DNA from: Choristoneura fumiferana
Lineage: Eukaryota; Arthropoda; Insecta; Lepidoptera; Tortricidae
DNA: 64,000 nt
Assembly: GCF_025370935.1 (NCBI RefSeq)
Contig: NC_133499.1
Coordinates: 2,318,552-2,382,551 of the forward strand
Direction of reading: 5' to 3'
Part shown: positions 32,942 through 44,632 of the stretch, one piece after another
Numbering within the stretch: the stretch's first letter is position 1
Layout: every line of letters starts with the position of its first letter
Made by a program: the position numbers and the translations under genes
The notes under the pieces: generated by a model
What the model saw: only the letters and a program-made list of their open reading frames with translations
Database searches by the model: none
Told to the model about the DNA's origin: nothing

Positions 32942-34768
32942 ATTGAAATGAAAATAAGACAGTGTAAAGCTTGTATAACATACAGTTCAAATAAAACAAA
33001 AGAAACATTATTAAGTCATGAACAGCCAATTTTGCCATGGCAAAAAATAGCTACAGATTTATTTGATTATAATAATAAAAAATATCTTCTGGTAGTGGAC
33101 TAGTATTCTAATTATATTGAAATAGCTCATTTAAACACTGATCATCGCAGCCAAACAGTCATAACTCATTTAAAGTCAATTTTTGCTCGACATGGAATCC
33201 TGCTGCAACTTGTGAGTGATGGAGGTCCTCCATACAATTCTCAAGAGTTCCAAAAGTTCACAAAGGTCTGGGATATAGAGCACATTACATTTAGTCCACA
33301 CTTGCCAAGGTCCAATGGTCATGCAGAAAGTTCTGTAAAAATAATAAAAAATATATTTTCTATATAGGTCTATTACAGTATTATAGAACAACTTCTAGGG
33401 GAAAATTAGTCTCCATCTGAACTACTTATGTTGAGAATACTAAGAACTAAATTAACTATAAAAACTAATAATTTGAAACCTAAAATTGTCAAATTTTCTG
33501 ATCATATAAAAGATGTCTGAAATAATGGAAAAAAGAAAGTCATATAATGATAAAAGTGCTAGTGAACCTAAAGAATTTCATCCACATAATGAAGTATATT
33601 ATAAGAAAAGTCCTAAAGATCTAGCGTGGTCAAAAGGATAACAAACAGCAAACACAGATAAGCAAACTTTCCTAGGTCATACCTAGTGAAAGGTGAAAAT
33701 GGTACAATATATAGAAGAAATACACAACATATTAAGTTGTCTAAGTCATGTCTATCACAGTCAAATGATGAAGTCATTGTGAAAATTTTCATATTACCTT
33801 TTTAACATTAAGTGTTCCAATACCAAACCACTGACATTCATAACACAGGTTATCCTATCATGAAGGGCAGAGGTCTTACCCAATGGCTCCTGACATGCGC
33901 ATTTAACTTAGTTTTACATACCTATTGTAAAATAGTAATAAGTGGCTTATTATTATGAAAGAAATATTATTATTATTATTATTATTAATAAGTCAAATGG
34001 TCATAATCACAGTCTTGTAAACATTAACAGTCAAACAATGTCGGGGTCACAGTCTGAACAATCAAGTCGAACATTTAGAGTCAGTAAACATAAGTCAAAG
34101 TCAAATGATGAAATTGAGTCTAAAAGTCAATGCTCAAGCCAGTATGAAAATTATTTGAAGGGGAAGGATAATGTGAAATATCGTTATTTTATTGCAAATT
34201 ATTTAATTAATGCAAAAAATCAAGTGTCAAATTGTATAAATTGTATTTATCACTAGTTTGTACTTTCTTTCTTTATTGTAATTGTTTAATGTTTTACGCC
34301 ATATGATTAAATTGTATAAATTAAAGTCAAAGTAATAATTCCAAGACAAATTCTATGAACGATACTTTTATGCCTGTTGAGTCGAGTCAGTCAAATAATA
34401 TAATAAGTTCTTTAAATAAGGAAAACTTAAAAAGTCCATCGAATGAATAATGTATTGAGTCCATCAAGTGATCAAAATAATTTGTCAAATAATCTTTCAA
34501 TCATAATCCAACTTCTAGCTCGTGTTTCGAGACTGATACTTTACAGTCTCCATTATTTATAGAAGTCAATGAGGACGGTCAAGATATCAAATTTTTATCT
34601 GAATATCAATTAGTCATGTCTCCATCAGATATACAGTCAAACTCTAACTCTAGTAGTGTACAAAACTTACCTGAAATGATGCATATTGCGGTCAGTAGCA
34701 ATACACCTGAGTTGAGATATAGCTCTAGAGGAAGATTATTTAAACAAACAAAGAAACTGGATTTGTGA
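32942..34768 (+). pseudogene. Gypsy-type pol remnant A (integrase and tail)
   Basis: On the plus strand, a CKACITY Cys pair (end of the zinc finger) leads into an integrase core: PWQKIATDLFDY (first Asp), LVSDGGPPYNS (second Asp) and HLPRSNGHAESSVK (Glu). An in-frame TAG at 33101 and another at 33366 break it. The C-terminal part continues (EFHPHNEVYYKKSPKDLAWSKG near 33570-33640, SYLVKGENGTIYRRN near 33680). A Ser/Asn-rich tail ends about SSRGRLFKQTKKLDL at 34768. A (TTA)n microsatellite lies at 33966-33992. No RT or LTR was recognised. It is AT-rich and old. Confidence 0.75.
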
Positions 34769-35322
34769 CGATATTTTATTGTACAATGACATAACATAGC
34801 TTAACACTAAAAAACTATATATGACGACGAAGACGAAGGGCTACGGATTAGCCAGCTAAACTCGATTTAAGACGTGAGTTATCCGGGTAATTATTTTTAA
34901 TATGAGTAAGATGTTGAATTGAATTGTATTGTAATTTATTGAATTGAATAATTCAATTTATAATTTATAAATTTTAATTAAAAATGTCTTCTTCTCTTTT
35001 AAAATATGGCTTTTCTGTCCTAATAAATTAACAATGTCAAAATGATAAATATGAAAATGTCACTCAAATGTCATTAATGTCAATTTTTTTTTTTAGAAGG
35101 CATGTAATATTGTATATGGTCCAATAGAGGTTTATTAAAAAAAAAATGAAAATATTGTCAATGGACGACCGACAAGGAACTGCACAAGACGTGTTTAATT
35201 TATCTCCCATTTAATTTTAAAATAATAAAATATAATCCTCCCCGCGTCCCAACACAACAACTATGTTGACCATGAATTCTTGTAGTGTCCTTACGGTTGT
35301 ACTATTATTACAGTTTCCCGAA
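34769..35322. other. AT-rich non-coding stretch
   Basis: It follows the Gypsy tail and may include its LTR or 3' end. No gene or clear repeat boundary was recognised. T and A runs occur at 35085 and 35140. The end (TTACAGTTTCCCGAATG) leads into the THAP-like sequence interrupted by the next element. Confidence 0.4.
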
Positions 35323-35460
35323 TGAAATAATGAGGAAACCTGTAGTATTCAGGTTTTAATAAACATAAAATTGTACGACATTAATCGGAGAAATCTTGAT
35401 TGACAATGACATGAAAGCAGGAGTAAAGTTAGAGGCTGACGAGGAAGGCGGTTGCAGCTT

Positions 35461-35693
35461 GCTAATCCTGCCGTGAAGCAGCAGTGCTTGCACTGTTGTG
35501 TTTCGGCGTGGAGAGTAAGACAGCCGGTGAAATTACTGGCACTTGAGGTATCCCATCTTAGGCCTCTAGGTTGGCACTTGGCAACGCATCTGCAATTCCC
35601 CTGGTTTGTAGATGTTTATGGGCGGTGGTGATCTCTTACCATCAGGAGACCCACTTGCTCGTTTGCCATCCAGTCGTATAAAAAAAAAAAAAA
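35461..35693 (+). mobile_element. SINE, plus orientation
   Basis: Runs from CTAATCCTGCCGTGAAGCAG to CCATCCAGTCGTAT and an A-run (35682-35693). It contains CTTAGGCCTCTAGGTTGGC and CATCAGGAGACCCACTTGCT, a familiar lepidopteran SINE text. It interrupts the inverted arm of the surrounding element (GCAGCTT before, AGCTTTTAGC after). A second copy lies at 36201-36370. Confidence 0.75.
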
Positions 35694-35719
35694 GCTTTTA
35701 GCAAATTGTTCATATCACG

Positions 35720-36200
35720 TCATTCTCCCACACTATAGTCTTGAAGATATCGAGGCAGGTTTCGAGTTCTACTCGATGTTCTTAGAACAGGAGGTGAAGC
35801 TTCTACGCGTGGTGGAGTGGTGCTTGAAGCAGGATTCTGTTGCGTAGTTGCTGGGGCTTGTGCAGGGAAAGGGAAAGGTACTGGCGATTCAGGAGAGTGA
35901 GGGTTTGATGTTTGAGACTGCATAGGTGGGCTATAGGGAGCAGAGTTGTTCATTTCTTCTGCACGAATCGGCGAGCTTGGTGGCGTTCGATTCGTTTCTA
36001 GGATTTCAAGTCTTTCACCGGTATTCTCTCCGATAGGGGCAAGGTGTCGATTTGACACCGTTGTCTCTCGTCCGTCTTGTAATCGGACAAACGAATAGTC
36101 GGGGTTTGACTGTATTAGTTCGACCTCTTCTACTAAAGGCTGGTATTTGTTCTTACGATCAAATCTTTTCGTTAGCACTTGACCAGAACTTGTGAGCCAT
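35720..36200 (-). pseudogene. Gypsy pol remnant B, C-terminal tail
   Basis: The minus strand reads LTKRFDRKNKYQPLVEEVEL, SFVRLQDGRETTVSNRHLAP, then a Pro/Ser/Thr-rich tail ending RTRNLPRYLQDYSVGE. This is the end of a Gypsy polyprotein after integrase. It is separated from the RT piece by a SINE and lacks RNase H and the integrase core. Confidence 0.75.
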
Positions 36201-36370
36201 GTTGGTTTTTATTTTTTATTTTTATTCGACTGGATGGAAAACGAGCAAGTGGGTCTCCTGATGGTAAGAGATCACCAACGCCCATAGACAACTGCAACAC
36301 CAGGGTATTGCAGATGCGTTGCCAACCTAGAGGCCTAAGATGGAATACCTCAAGTGCCAGTTATTTCACC
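36201..36370 (-). mobile_element. SINE, minus orientation, 5'-truncated
   Basis: Inverse relative of 35461-35693: the T-rich tail at 36201-36226, then CGACTGGATGG, GTGGGTCTCCTGATGG and CCTAGAGGCCTAAGATGG. It sits exactly at the joint between Gypsy RT and pol tail, so insertion and deletion there may be linked. Confidence 0.75.
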
Positions 36371-37119
36371 ATGGTATCGTATTCCCATTCCCGTAGGCCA
36401 TATTTGTCAGCCGCCCGTAAAAATCGTTCCAAATTCATATCGTGTTCTTGTTGGGTATTGCCAAAAACAGTTATATCATCGAGGTAAGCATATGTACCGG
36501 AGAGATCTTCTTTTCTGATGAGCCAATCGACGGTTCTTTGGAAACTGGCTACTCCGTTAGTTACGCCAAATGGAATGCGCCGAAATTGGTACAAATTACC
36601 GCAAGCTTCAAAAGCTGTAAAGGGTTTCTCGTGGGTGAGGATAGGGACCTGATGATAGGCGCTTCGGAGATAGATGGTACTGAAAACAGCGTACTTCGAG
36701 ACTTTTGTTACCATTTCCGCAATGTTGGGTAGCTGGTAAGCGTCAAGTTGAGTATACCTATTGACGGTTTGGGAGTAGTCAATTACTAAACGCTTTTTGT
36801 GATTTGCGTTCTTAGTTACAAGCACTTGCGCCCTCCACGGAGATTGGCTCTCTTCAATGATGCCATCTTCTGGCAATTTATTTACTTCATCCGCAATGAA
36901 TGCCTGGTCCTCAGGGCTGTGTCTACGGGATCGAATTGCTATGGGCTTGCAATCAGGGGACACATTGGCGAAGAGCGGTACAGCAGGAACTGAAGCCTCT
37001 GCAACGCTGCACACTTTGAACACGTCTTTAGAGCCTCCAAAAGCGAACTCCAGAGTCGAATGGAGCGCCAGGACATCATGGCCTATGATAAAGTCGGCGC
37101 AAAGGTTCTTGACTATCAA
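36371..37119 (-). pseudogene. Gypsy pol remnant B, reverse transcriptase
   Basis: Minus-strand frame with RT blocks: LPEDGIIEESQSPWRAQVLV, KKRLVIDYSQTVNRYT, FSTIYLRSAYHQVPI, YQFRRIPFGVTNGVASFQR and YAYLDDITVFGNT (YLDD active site). The expected FSTLDL reads FSTIYL, so the first catalytic Asp is lost. The frame stops at the SINE. Confidence 0.85.
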
Positions 37120-37149
37120 TAAATTGATCTTTTCGTAGCGGTGGTCACC

Positions 37150-37491
37150 TTATTGTACGTTCTGACATGTTGAGCCACAGACTTGAGAAGTATGGGTTAG
37201 AGAAGCCATTGATACTGTCTGAGTGCAAGGGCTTCGTTTCAGATGGCAGAGGTTGGCGAAGTCTTCATTGATGAAGCTAATTGAGCTCCCAGTATCAATC
37301 AGAGCTTGAGCTTTGATGCCTTTTATGACGGCAGGAATCATTGCTTTTCGGAGAGAGGCCGGCGCAGCAGCAATGATGGCAGAGCAATGTTCACATTCTT
37401 CTGGTGAGGTGATTGATGCACTAGTGCTGGGTTTTGATCGGCATACCTTGCTAAAGTGACAGTGATATGAACTATTTGCTAAAAGCTGCAA
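37150..37491 (-). pseudogene. Gypsy pol remnant B, protease
   Basis: Contains KAQALIDTGSSISFINEDFA, a retroviral-type aspartic protease active site (DTGS), after a Cys/Ser-rich stretch. It is upstream of the RT piece on the same strand but in a different frame. Its 5' end merges with the inverted arm at 37483. Confidence 0.7.
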
Positions 37492-37589
37492 CCTCCTTCC
37501 TCGTCAGCCCCTAACTTTACTCCTGCTTTCATGTCATTGTCAATCAAGATTTCTCCGACTAATGTCGTACAATTTTATGTTTATTAAAT

Positions 37590-37805
37590 TGAAATAATGA
37601 GGAAACCTGTAGTATTCAGGTTTGTTCAAGTGCGACAAAAATGGCTCAGCAATGTACACGTGAAGCAAAAATTTACCAAAAATTCAGTCGTGTGCAGTCG
37701 GCACTTTGAACCTTCCTGCTTTTATTTTGGTAATTCCCGTAGGTTGTTAAGACCCAATTTGTCCATGGTGGGCGGTATGTTCAACGCGGCATTGCTAGTT
37801 TATTA
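37590..37805 (+). pseudogene. THAP-like zinc-finger fragment
   Basis: The plus strand reads KPVVFRFVQVRQKWLSNVHV, then FTKNSVVCSRHFEPSCF, which has the C-x2-H of a THAP domain. The N-terminal Cys pair is not present. The stop at 37805 leaves about 69 codons. The start of this sequence also stands at 35323-35356, so the Gypsy-containing element split or duplicated it. It could be from a host gene or a P-element-like transposase. Confidence 0.55.
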
Positions 37806-38843
37806 ATTTTTTTTGAAGCTGTGGTTGAAGACAAATTATGTTTTTATTTAGTTTACTTCTCAATAGATGTCGCTATCTCATTTACGTACAACTAGCTTTT
37901 GCCCGCGACTTCGTACGCGACATAGTATAATTCCCGCGTGATAGAAAAAAAATAATTGTATAGAAAGTACGTTACATACACCATCTCTGATTGAATTGAA
38001 ACGGGCTTCTTTTATCCGGGGAAATCGCAAAGTTCTCGCGAGATAGACAACCATAACTTTTTAGATCGATTTAAAAAAAAAAACCTTCACGAATGAAAAT
38101 TGGCGTACGATTCTTCATAATTTGTTGATATTGTCATTTGTTGTATTGGCATATTAATTCAATAGAAGCAATTTTATTAACTCGTTGCTTACATATTTAC
38201 AAAAAAGACTTTCTGTTGTAGATGCCAAATAAAAATGTAGTCGCTGCACTTATTATTTCACATTAATAAATCGATACTTGTACTATTTGTTTCGTAATCC
38301 CTAAGAATTTTTCCATAGCTAATGAAAAACTTCAGTGTTTATTATATACAATTAAGTAACAGGAAGATTGCAAGATTGAACTTGTCTCACATAATCCTAT
38401 TGTCACCCTATTAGAAAGGGACAAATGACATCGGTACTAAACGGGACTGAGCACTTGCAGCTCAAAAGCACGATGAACGAGAGAGCGTCCATGGTACAAT
38501 CTAGTACCTATTATTATTCGTTCACCGACGTATGTCGCTTGACTATACTTTACGTAAAATGAAACGCAATGGCTTGTCATTCAATCTAATCTGTGCTATG
38601 TGTGTATTTCCCGTATTTCCACAATGGGGGATACCCGGACTGTGATTAATATGTCGTAATGAAATTGTCCTGATCGTTCGATTAAAAGCTGAAAACTTTG
38701 ATCGATGTTTTATACGTAATGAAATAGTTGTGATGTTAAACCGTAATGTGAATGTTTAGTGTTGATTAGATAGATAATAATAATGAACTAGCGAAGTGAA
38801 GGTTTTTAGGCCTGTATCGTGAAAGGAAATTTAATAGTGCGCT
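37806..38843 (+). other. upstream region of the ankyrin gene
   Basis: AT-rich, with a dispersed repeat at 37890-38060 (CTAGCTTTTGCCCGCGACTTCG). The last few hundred bases before the ATG at 38844 carry no recognised repeat and probably hold the promoter and 5' UTR. No TATA box could be assigned with confidence. Confidence 0.5.
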
Positions 38844-39880
38844 ATGAATAAATCGAGCAAAATGCCGAATGCTAAGAAAGTAATAATAAAGCCTATAATA
38901 ATAAGTGGCATTAACAATAGAAACATGGTCTTAGCGCCTCATAGGATTACGCCGAACTTGATTCTTTCCAACCTAAAAGTAGCTAAAGGGCCAATATACC
39001 AAGAAGACGTCATTTACGAGTCATCGAACTGTGACTTTTTAAAAGGGGAGTCCCAGCAGGTACTGATTGTTAACAAAGTAAATATTGCAACTAAAACATG
39101 TAGGACGATCGCGAAGTGTACGTCGAAAGGCGTCTGTGTCGAAACGACGTCTGATGACGTCTGTGCTCTTATTGGACAAAATAATTACGACACAGTACTA
39201 TCCGCTTTAGGTTCATTGTTCAACCAAGAAACGAAAGTGCGTGGAATTCTAGCATTATTGAAACCACAAACCAAGCATCGCACCACTGCTACTCAGACCG
39301 ACATAGATATTAAAAGCATCAAAAGAGAGTGCATTGACAGTTCTAGCCAGACCTTGGAGTCAAATATTGAAGTTGCTGGAAAACTAAAGCAGCGAAAGAG
39401 AATACGAAGGCACCCGTTCACCCCATACGTGGTCAAGGAAGAGAAGGAAGTTAAAAAGTGTGTCATCAACATAGACAATATTTGCAAAAAAGAGGAATTG
39501 AAAAAAGAAATAAACAATGAACAGGAAGAAAACCTTACAGAGCTGCCTGATATAAAAGCTTTTGTGGATGAAGACAGTAACTTCTCCTGTGGAAGTATTG
39601 GGAATATGTCATCGTTATCTTCTGCGTTCATGCCAGATTTTCTCAGTCAATGTAATATAGAAGCAGATACGCAAAGTTCTATTAATAAGGTGACCTGTTC
39701 CTTGATAAAAGTATATGACGGCACATCTATTATGGTACCAGTTAAACCAGAAGATGAATTCCATATAGCTACCCCAGAGATCTTGAAGAATGTTACTCGT
39801 GAAGAGCGCATCAAGCTGCTGTGTCACCAGGCATTCATAGACTTTAAAATGTGTTTACAGCAGAATGAGGATGGTTATTA
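38844..39880 (+). CDS. ankyrin gene exon 1 (N-terminal region)
   Basis: The ATG at 38844 is preceded by an in-frame TAG at 38835, so it is the first possible start; a second Met lies at residue 7. The exon encodes 345 codons plus two bases. No signal peptide or membrane segment is visible. Residues about 180-190 (KLKQRKRIRRH) look like a nuclear localisation signal. Residues about 200-240 are acidic and lysine-rich. The region 265-290 is Ser-rich, as in activation or degradation regions. The last residues (MCLQQNEDGY) begin the first ankyrin repeat. The donor GTGAGT at 39881 is consensus. I do not recognise the N-terminal 340 residues. Confidence 0.9.
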
Positions 39881-40851
39881 GTGAGTATAGCATAATCCAT
39901 ACTGATATTATAATGCAACAGTGTGTGTGTTTGTCCTTCTTTCATGTTGATGCGGAGTGATGGATCAACATAATTTTTGGCATAGAGATAATTTATGGGC
40001 CAGACAGTGACTAAGGCTACTGCTAGGCTAGGCTACTGCTACCTACTACTTTTTATCCCAGAAAAATTAATAGTTCCTGAGGGAGCAGCGCGCCATAAAC
40101 CAAACTCCATGGGGGCAAAGCTGCGGCCAAAAGCTTACATGTACATATATTTATACCTGTATATTGAGGTATTGTGTATTGAGATATTGAACTTTGAAAT
40201 GATTGTCAGGGATTTCTTTTCTATGTTGGTTACATTATCCTGCCTGTAGCCTAAATGGCTAAAACGGATCTGAACATGTGAGGTATCATTAGACTTATCA
40301 TAACTAGGGACCTAATTATATGTAACATACATAAATTACTTGTCACGCAATTTACATAAGTATGCCTCAAGACGATCCGACTACTAAAAGTAGGTCATAT
40401 TTGACTTGCAAGATTTGACCCGCACATACATTACATTAAACATACATTGCATTTTAATATAAAGTTTTTGGTAAAAATTTCATTTTTAATACAAGCTTTT
40501 TTTGCTGACTGTACGTCTTTCAAACTAACTTGTTTATCTATTGCTTACTTTTCAGCCTCTTCAACATTATACTATTAATAAACAGGGCAAGTTAAAGAAA
40601 AGCTTGTAAAAACTAGTAACATTGTGCTGATAAAGTTTCTTAAATTGTGTAATATTTCATGTCCACTTGGTCTTGTAGAGGAGTCACACGCTTTCCAAGA
40701 AATTTGATGATACTTCGAGGAACTAGCAAATCCTTGGCACTCACAAACTGTTATCAGATAATGGGGTAGTGCTTATCAGATATCTTGTATGAATTACTAC
40801 AAAACTAAATGTGTCAGAAGATAAGATTTTTACCAACTGTAGTTAATAACA

Positions 40852-40912
40852 ATAACCCTCCTTCTGGGAGTCGGGTAAAAATGTTTTTACCCGACTGCCC
40901 AAAGGAGGGTTA
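40852..40912. repeat. hairpin, about 28-bp stem
   Basis: ATAACCCTCCTT...GTCGGGTAAAAA is followed after a few bases by TTTTTACCCGACTGCCC and AAAGGAGGGTTAT. The TTACCCGACTGC text is a common end of lepidopteran repeats. Confidence 0.65.
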
Positions 40913-41989
40913 TGTTTTTAGCTTATGTTTTTCGAGATAGGCAGACAGACATTGGCGTCAAACATAACAACCCTGTTTTTGCGAATAATTTGAAAATATC
41001 AGAATAGTAGTAAATTTATCAAATTTACAAGGAAAATTATAGCGGCTAAGATTGCTTGAGAATTATTACTAACTAGCTTTTGCCCGCAGCTTCGCTCGCT
41101 TTAAATTTGGAGTAACATACATTTACTTTCTGCGATCCTTTTTTCGTGATTTGATTAATTTTCGGAGGATTACATGGAAATACAAATACGGACAGATTTT
41201 CTTTTAGACAGATGGTGCAAATTTTGTAATACAAAAATCAACGTACATACGCAATTAATTACGATTCTAACCAGCTTTGAAGCCCTGCTTCGCTGATTCA
41301 GGGTTGAAATTCTAGAAAACGTTAAAGTACTACGCGTTTCTTTTGCCCGCGACTTCATACACCATATAGGATTATATCCCGAGAAATTGTAAAGTAGTGC
41401 ACCCTAGTGCACCTCTGCATTAGTTTAGGTCCATCTATGCCAAATTTCACACCGTAGCATGCTGAATGGTTGTGTTGCTCTGAAAATGAGCTCTGGTTGA
41501 GTTCGAAACGCGTCAGTGTAAAGTGGTGGTGGTGATAGATGGATTTGTGTGATTTGTGTGTTCTTACAGTGTGGAGGTGGAGGAACTGCATGAACACACA
41601 TTGCATGGGCACAAAAGTAGATAGCTAAAGCATAAAGGTCGCGGGTGGGCAAAGTAATTGTGTCAGCTCGTTGAACGTACATGTAAAATTTCGTATCTAT
41701 GCTATCAGCCCTTGAGGAGTTCCGTCATCAGCAGACGACCCTGCCTGCAGCATCAGGCGGTGTATATAATATAAACGCATTGTCATTGAAATTTAACAAT
41801 TATGTAAAAACTTTTGCGTGTGCCATAAACTTTTGAGGAGTTCCCTTCTACGGAGACGGTCCTCGCCAGGATGAGCAGGATGTCACTGCTAAATAATTGT
41901 TAGCAGATTTACATCACTTTGCCAAATCTCCAGTCCCCAGTTTTATTGGATTAGCTTATGCGTTTTCTGATTCAGTTGGTATATAAAAT

Positions 41990-42800
41990 TCTCTTTATTC
42001 GTTTTATCCCGTAGGATATTCGGAAAATCTTTGAAACAGTTTTTACCTATTAGTATTATCTACCTGCATGCCAAATTTGAAGTCTTTAATATTTATAATT
42101 ACGTAGTTAGGGCCACTTTGAAGCGAAAATATAAATACCATTTTATTCCCTATCCCATAGGAATTTTGATAAATCCTGAAAATAGTTTTTAGCTGTTAGT
42201 ATTACCTACTTGCTCGCCAAGTTTGAACTCTCTAATAATTATAGTTACGGTAAAAGGGTCAATAATTGAAAGTGAAAATACAAATCCTTTTTATTCACTA
42301 TCCCGTGGGAATTTCGTAAAATCCTGAAAGTCGTTTTTAGCTGTTAGTATTACCTACTTGCATGCCAAATTTGAAGTTTCTAATAATTATAGTTACGGAA
42401 GTAGGGCCATTTCAAAGTGAAAATATAAATCCCATTTTATCTCTATCCCGTGGGAATTTTGCTAAATCCTGAAATTTTTTTTTAGCTGTTAGTATTATCT
42501 ACTTTTTCGCCAAATTTGAAGTCCCTAATAATTATAGTTACGGAAATAGGGTCATTAATTAAAAGTGAAAATACAAATCCCATTTCTTCACTATCCCGTG
42601 GGAATTTCGTAAAATCCTGAAAAGTGTTTTTAGCTGATAGTACCTATTCTATTACCTACTTGCATGTCAAATTTGAAGTTTCTAATAATTATAGTTACGG
42701 AAATAAGGCCATTTCAAAGTGAAAATATAAATCCCATTTATTCCCTATCCCGTGGGAATTTCGAAAAATCCTTTCTTAGCGGATGCCTACGTCATAACAT
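41990..42800. repeat. degenerate tandem repeat, about 150-bp unit
   Basis: Five to six diverged units, each with CTATCCCGTGGGAATTT, GTTTTTAGCTGTTAGTATT, TGCATGCCAAATTTGAAG and AATTATAGTTACGG blocks. The array starts at a repeat-family boundary and ends in CATGCCAAATTTCAGCCCGA. A mirror-related array with CCCACGGGATAGGGATAAA lies at 50745-51400. Confidence 0.7.
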
Positions 42801-43297
42801 CTATCTGCATGCCAAATTTCAGCCCGATCCGTCCAGTGGTTTGGGCTGTGCGTTGATAGATCACTATGTCAGTCAGTCACCTTTGAGTTTTATATATTTA
42901 GAAGTATAAAATATACCTAAACTTGGAAGATTCAGTACACAATACGAAATCCTTAGAAAAATATTACTTAATTTTTTCGTAATGGCTACGGAACCCTATT
43001 TTGGGCGTGTCCGACACGCTCTTGGCCGGTTTTTTAATTGAAAGCAGTTTTTCTAGCGATGGTTTTATCAAAATCGGTTCATCCGTTTTTGAGATATTGA
43101 ACTTTGAAGTCTCAAAGTGGGGGGTTTCCAACTTTTTGTTGGTTAGGTGAGGTTATAGGCATGGGGTCTTAAAAAACAGGGTCGGTATTTCCATGTGGGT
43201 ATTATCCGGGCCGGTAAAGAGTGTCACCCGAAGCGACCCAATGCACGGCACGCCATCGCGCCAATGAATGTTTTGAATGTTGTGTGTGTGGTTGCAG

Positions 43298-43403
43298 CCC
43301 GCTCCACATCGCAGTGCTGCACAGCGACCGCGACCTGGTCCGGCGGCAGTGCCTGGCGCTGCGCGCGCGCCACGAGTCCGTCGACAAACCCGCGGGCGGC
43401 ATG
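43298..43403 (+). CDS. ankyrin gene exon 2
   Basis: The acceptor follows a GT-rich stretch ending GTTGCAG. The exon gives one base to the split Tyr codon and then PLHIAVLHSDRDLVRRQC, LALRARHESVDKPAGGM. This is the first ankyrin repeat and the link to the second; PLHIAV is the repeat signature. The donor is GTAAGT at 43404. It is 106 bases and strikingly GC-rich (runs of GCGCG) compared with the flanking introns. Confidence 0.9.
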
Positions 43404-44632
43404 GTAAGTTTAAAAGTTCAATATATCAAAAACGGCTGAACCGATTTTGATAAAACATTATGTCTAAGAACCATCGCTAGAAAACCTGCTCTCAATTAAA
43501 AAAAACCGCATTACAATTGGACAATCCTTTTAAGAGCTACGGTGCCACAGACCGACAGACACATACACAGACACACATAGCTGTCAAACGTATAACATCC
43601 TCTTTCTGCGTCGGGCATAAAAAGAGGGTTGTTTTAAGTTTGACCGCTGTGTGTCTCTCTGTGGCACCGTAGCTCTTAAACGGGTGGACTGATTTGAATG
43701 CGGTTTTTAGGGTTCCGTTGACAACTAGGAACCCTTATAGTTTCGCCATGTCTGTCCGTCTGTCTGTCCGCGGGTAGACCGTTAGTACGAGACAACTGTA
43801 ATTTGACATGAATATACATATTAGTCACGCCGACAGTGGTACAATAAAAAAAGTAAAAAAAAAAAATTGTATTGTACTCCCATAGACGTAAAGTGAGGGT
43901 GATTTTTTTTTCTTGACTAACCCTAATTTGTAGGGTATCGTTGGATAGGTCTTTTAAAACTTGAAGGGTTGCTAAAACAATTTTTCTATTCAGTGATCTG
44001 TTTGCGAAATATTAAACTTAAAAGTGCAAATTTTCATTGAAATCGGTCCCCCCCCCCCCTCTAAAATCTAAACCAGTGGGTGGAAAAATTTGAAAAAATT
44101 CAGGATGGTAGTAAGTATATCAAACTTTCAAGGAAAACTATAACGGCTAAATTTGCTTGAGAATTATTAGTAGTTTATGAGTAAATAGCAGCCTAAGGTA
44201 TAAAATATACCTAAACTTGGAAAATTCCGTATAAAATACAAAATCCTTAGAAAAATATTACTTAATTTTTTCGTAATGGCTACGGAACCCTATTTCGTGC
44301 GTGTACGACACGCTCTTGTTTTTATTTTGAAATATTGAACTTTGAAGTGACAAAGTCGGGGGTTTTCCAACTTCCAACTTTTTGTTGGTTAGATTATCGA
44401 TACAAAGAATTATACTTATTTGTGCCTGACAGATTCCTATTACGGTCATGGTATGGTACGGAGTAATGGGTACAGTCGTTTAGACGCGACGTTAGATTAT
44501 ATACGCCAACTATACTGTTAAAAACAGTATTATACTGTTTTTCACTACATTATACTTTTTACTGTTGAACTAAAATAAAGTATGTAAAATACTGTTTTCA
44601 GCATCAACATTGCCTAACACTAGCACACACTA

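Larger units (their letters stand above)
35323..37623. mobile_element. Gypsy remnant bounded by inverted ends and a 34-bp direct repeat
   Basis: The same 34 bases (TGAAATAATGAGGAAACC then TGTAGTATTCAGGTTT) stand at 35323-35356 and 37590-37623. Just inside are inverted arms of about 103 bp (35358-35460 and 37483-37586). The left arm continues past a SINE insertion (35694-35718), making about 130 bp in all. Between the arms are minus-strand Gypsy protease, RT and pol-tail pieces and two SINEs. LTRs should be direct, so inverted ends with a long direct duplication are odd. Confidence 0.6.
39881..43297 (+). other. intron 1 with dispersed repeats
   Basis: 3.4 kb. It holds a repeat relative at 40440-40610, a hairpin at 40852-40912, copies of the CTAGCTTTTGCCCGC family at 41072 and 41335, a tandem repeat at 41990-42800 and a GGCCAAGAGCGTG repeat at 42905-43035. 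Open frames here, such as 41355-41682 (minus), look incidental. Confidence 0.7.

Noticed and set aside
33942..34256. A 104-codon plus-strand protein
   Set aside because: It starts in a TTA microsatellite (poly-Ile) and then runs through the degenerate tail of a Gypsy remnant.
43195..43439. Stand-alone small genes around exon 2
   Set aside because: These frames ignore the splice sites. The PLHIAV frame joins exon 1 in phase through a consensus donor.
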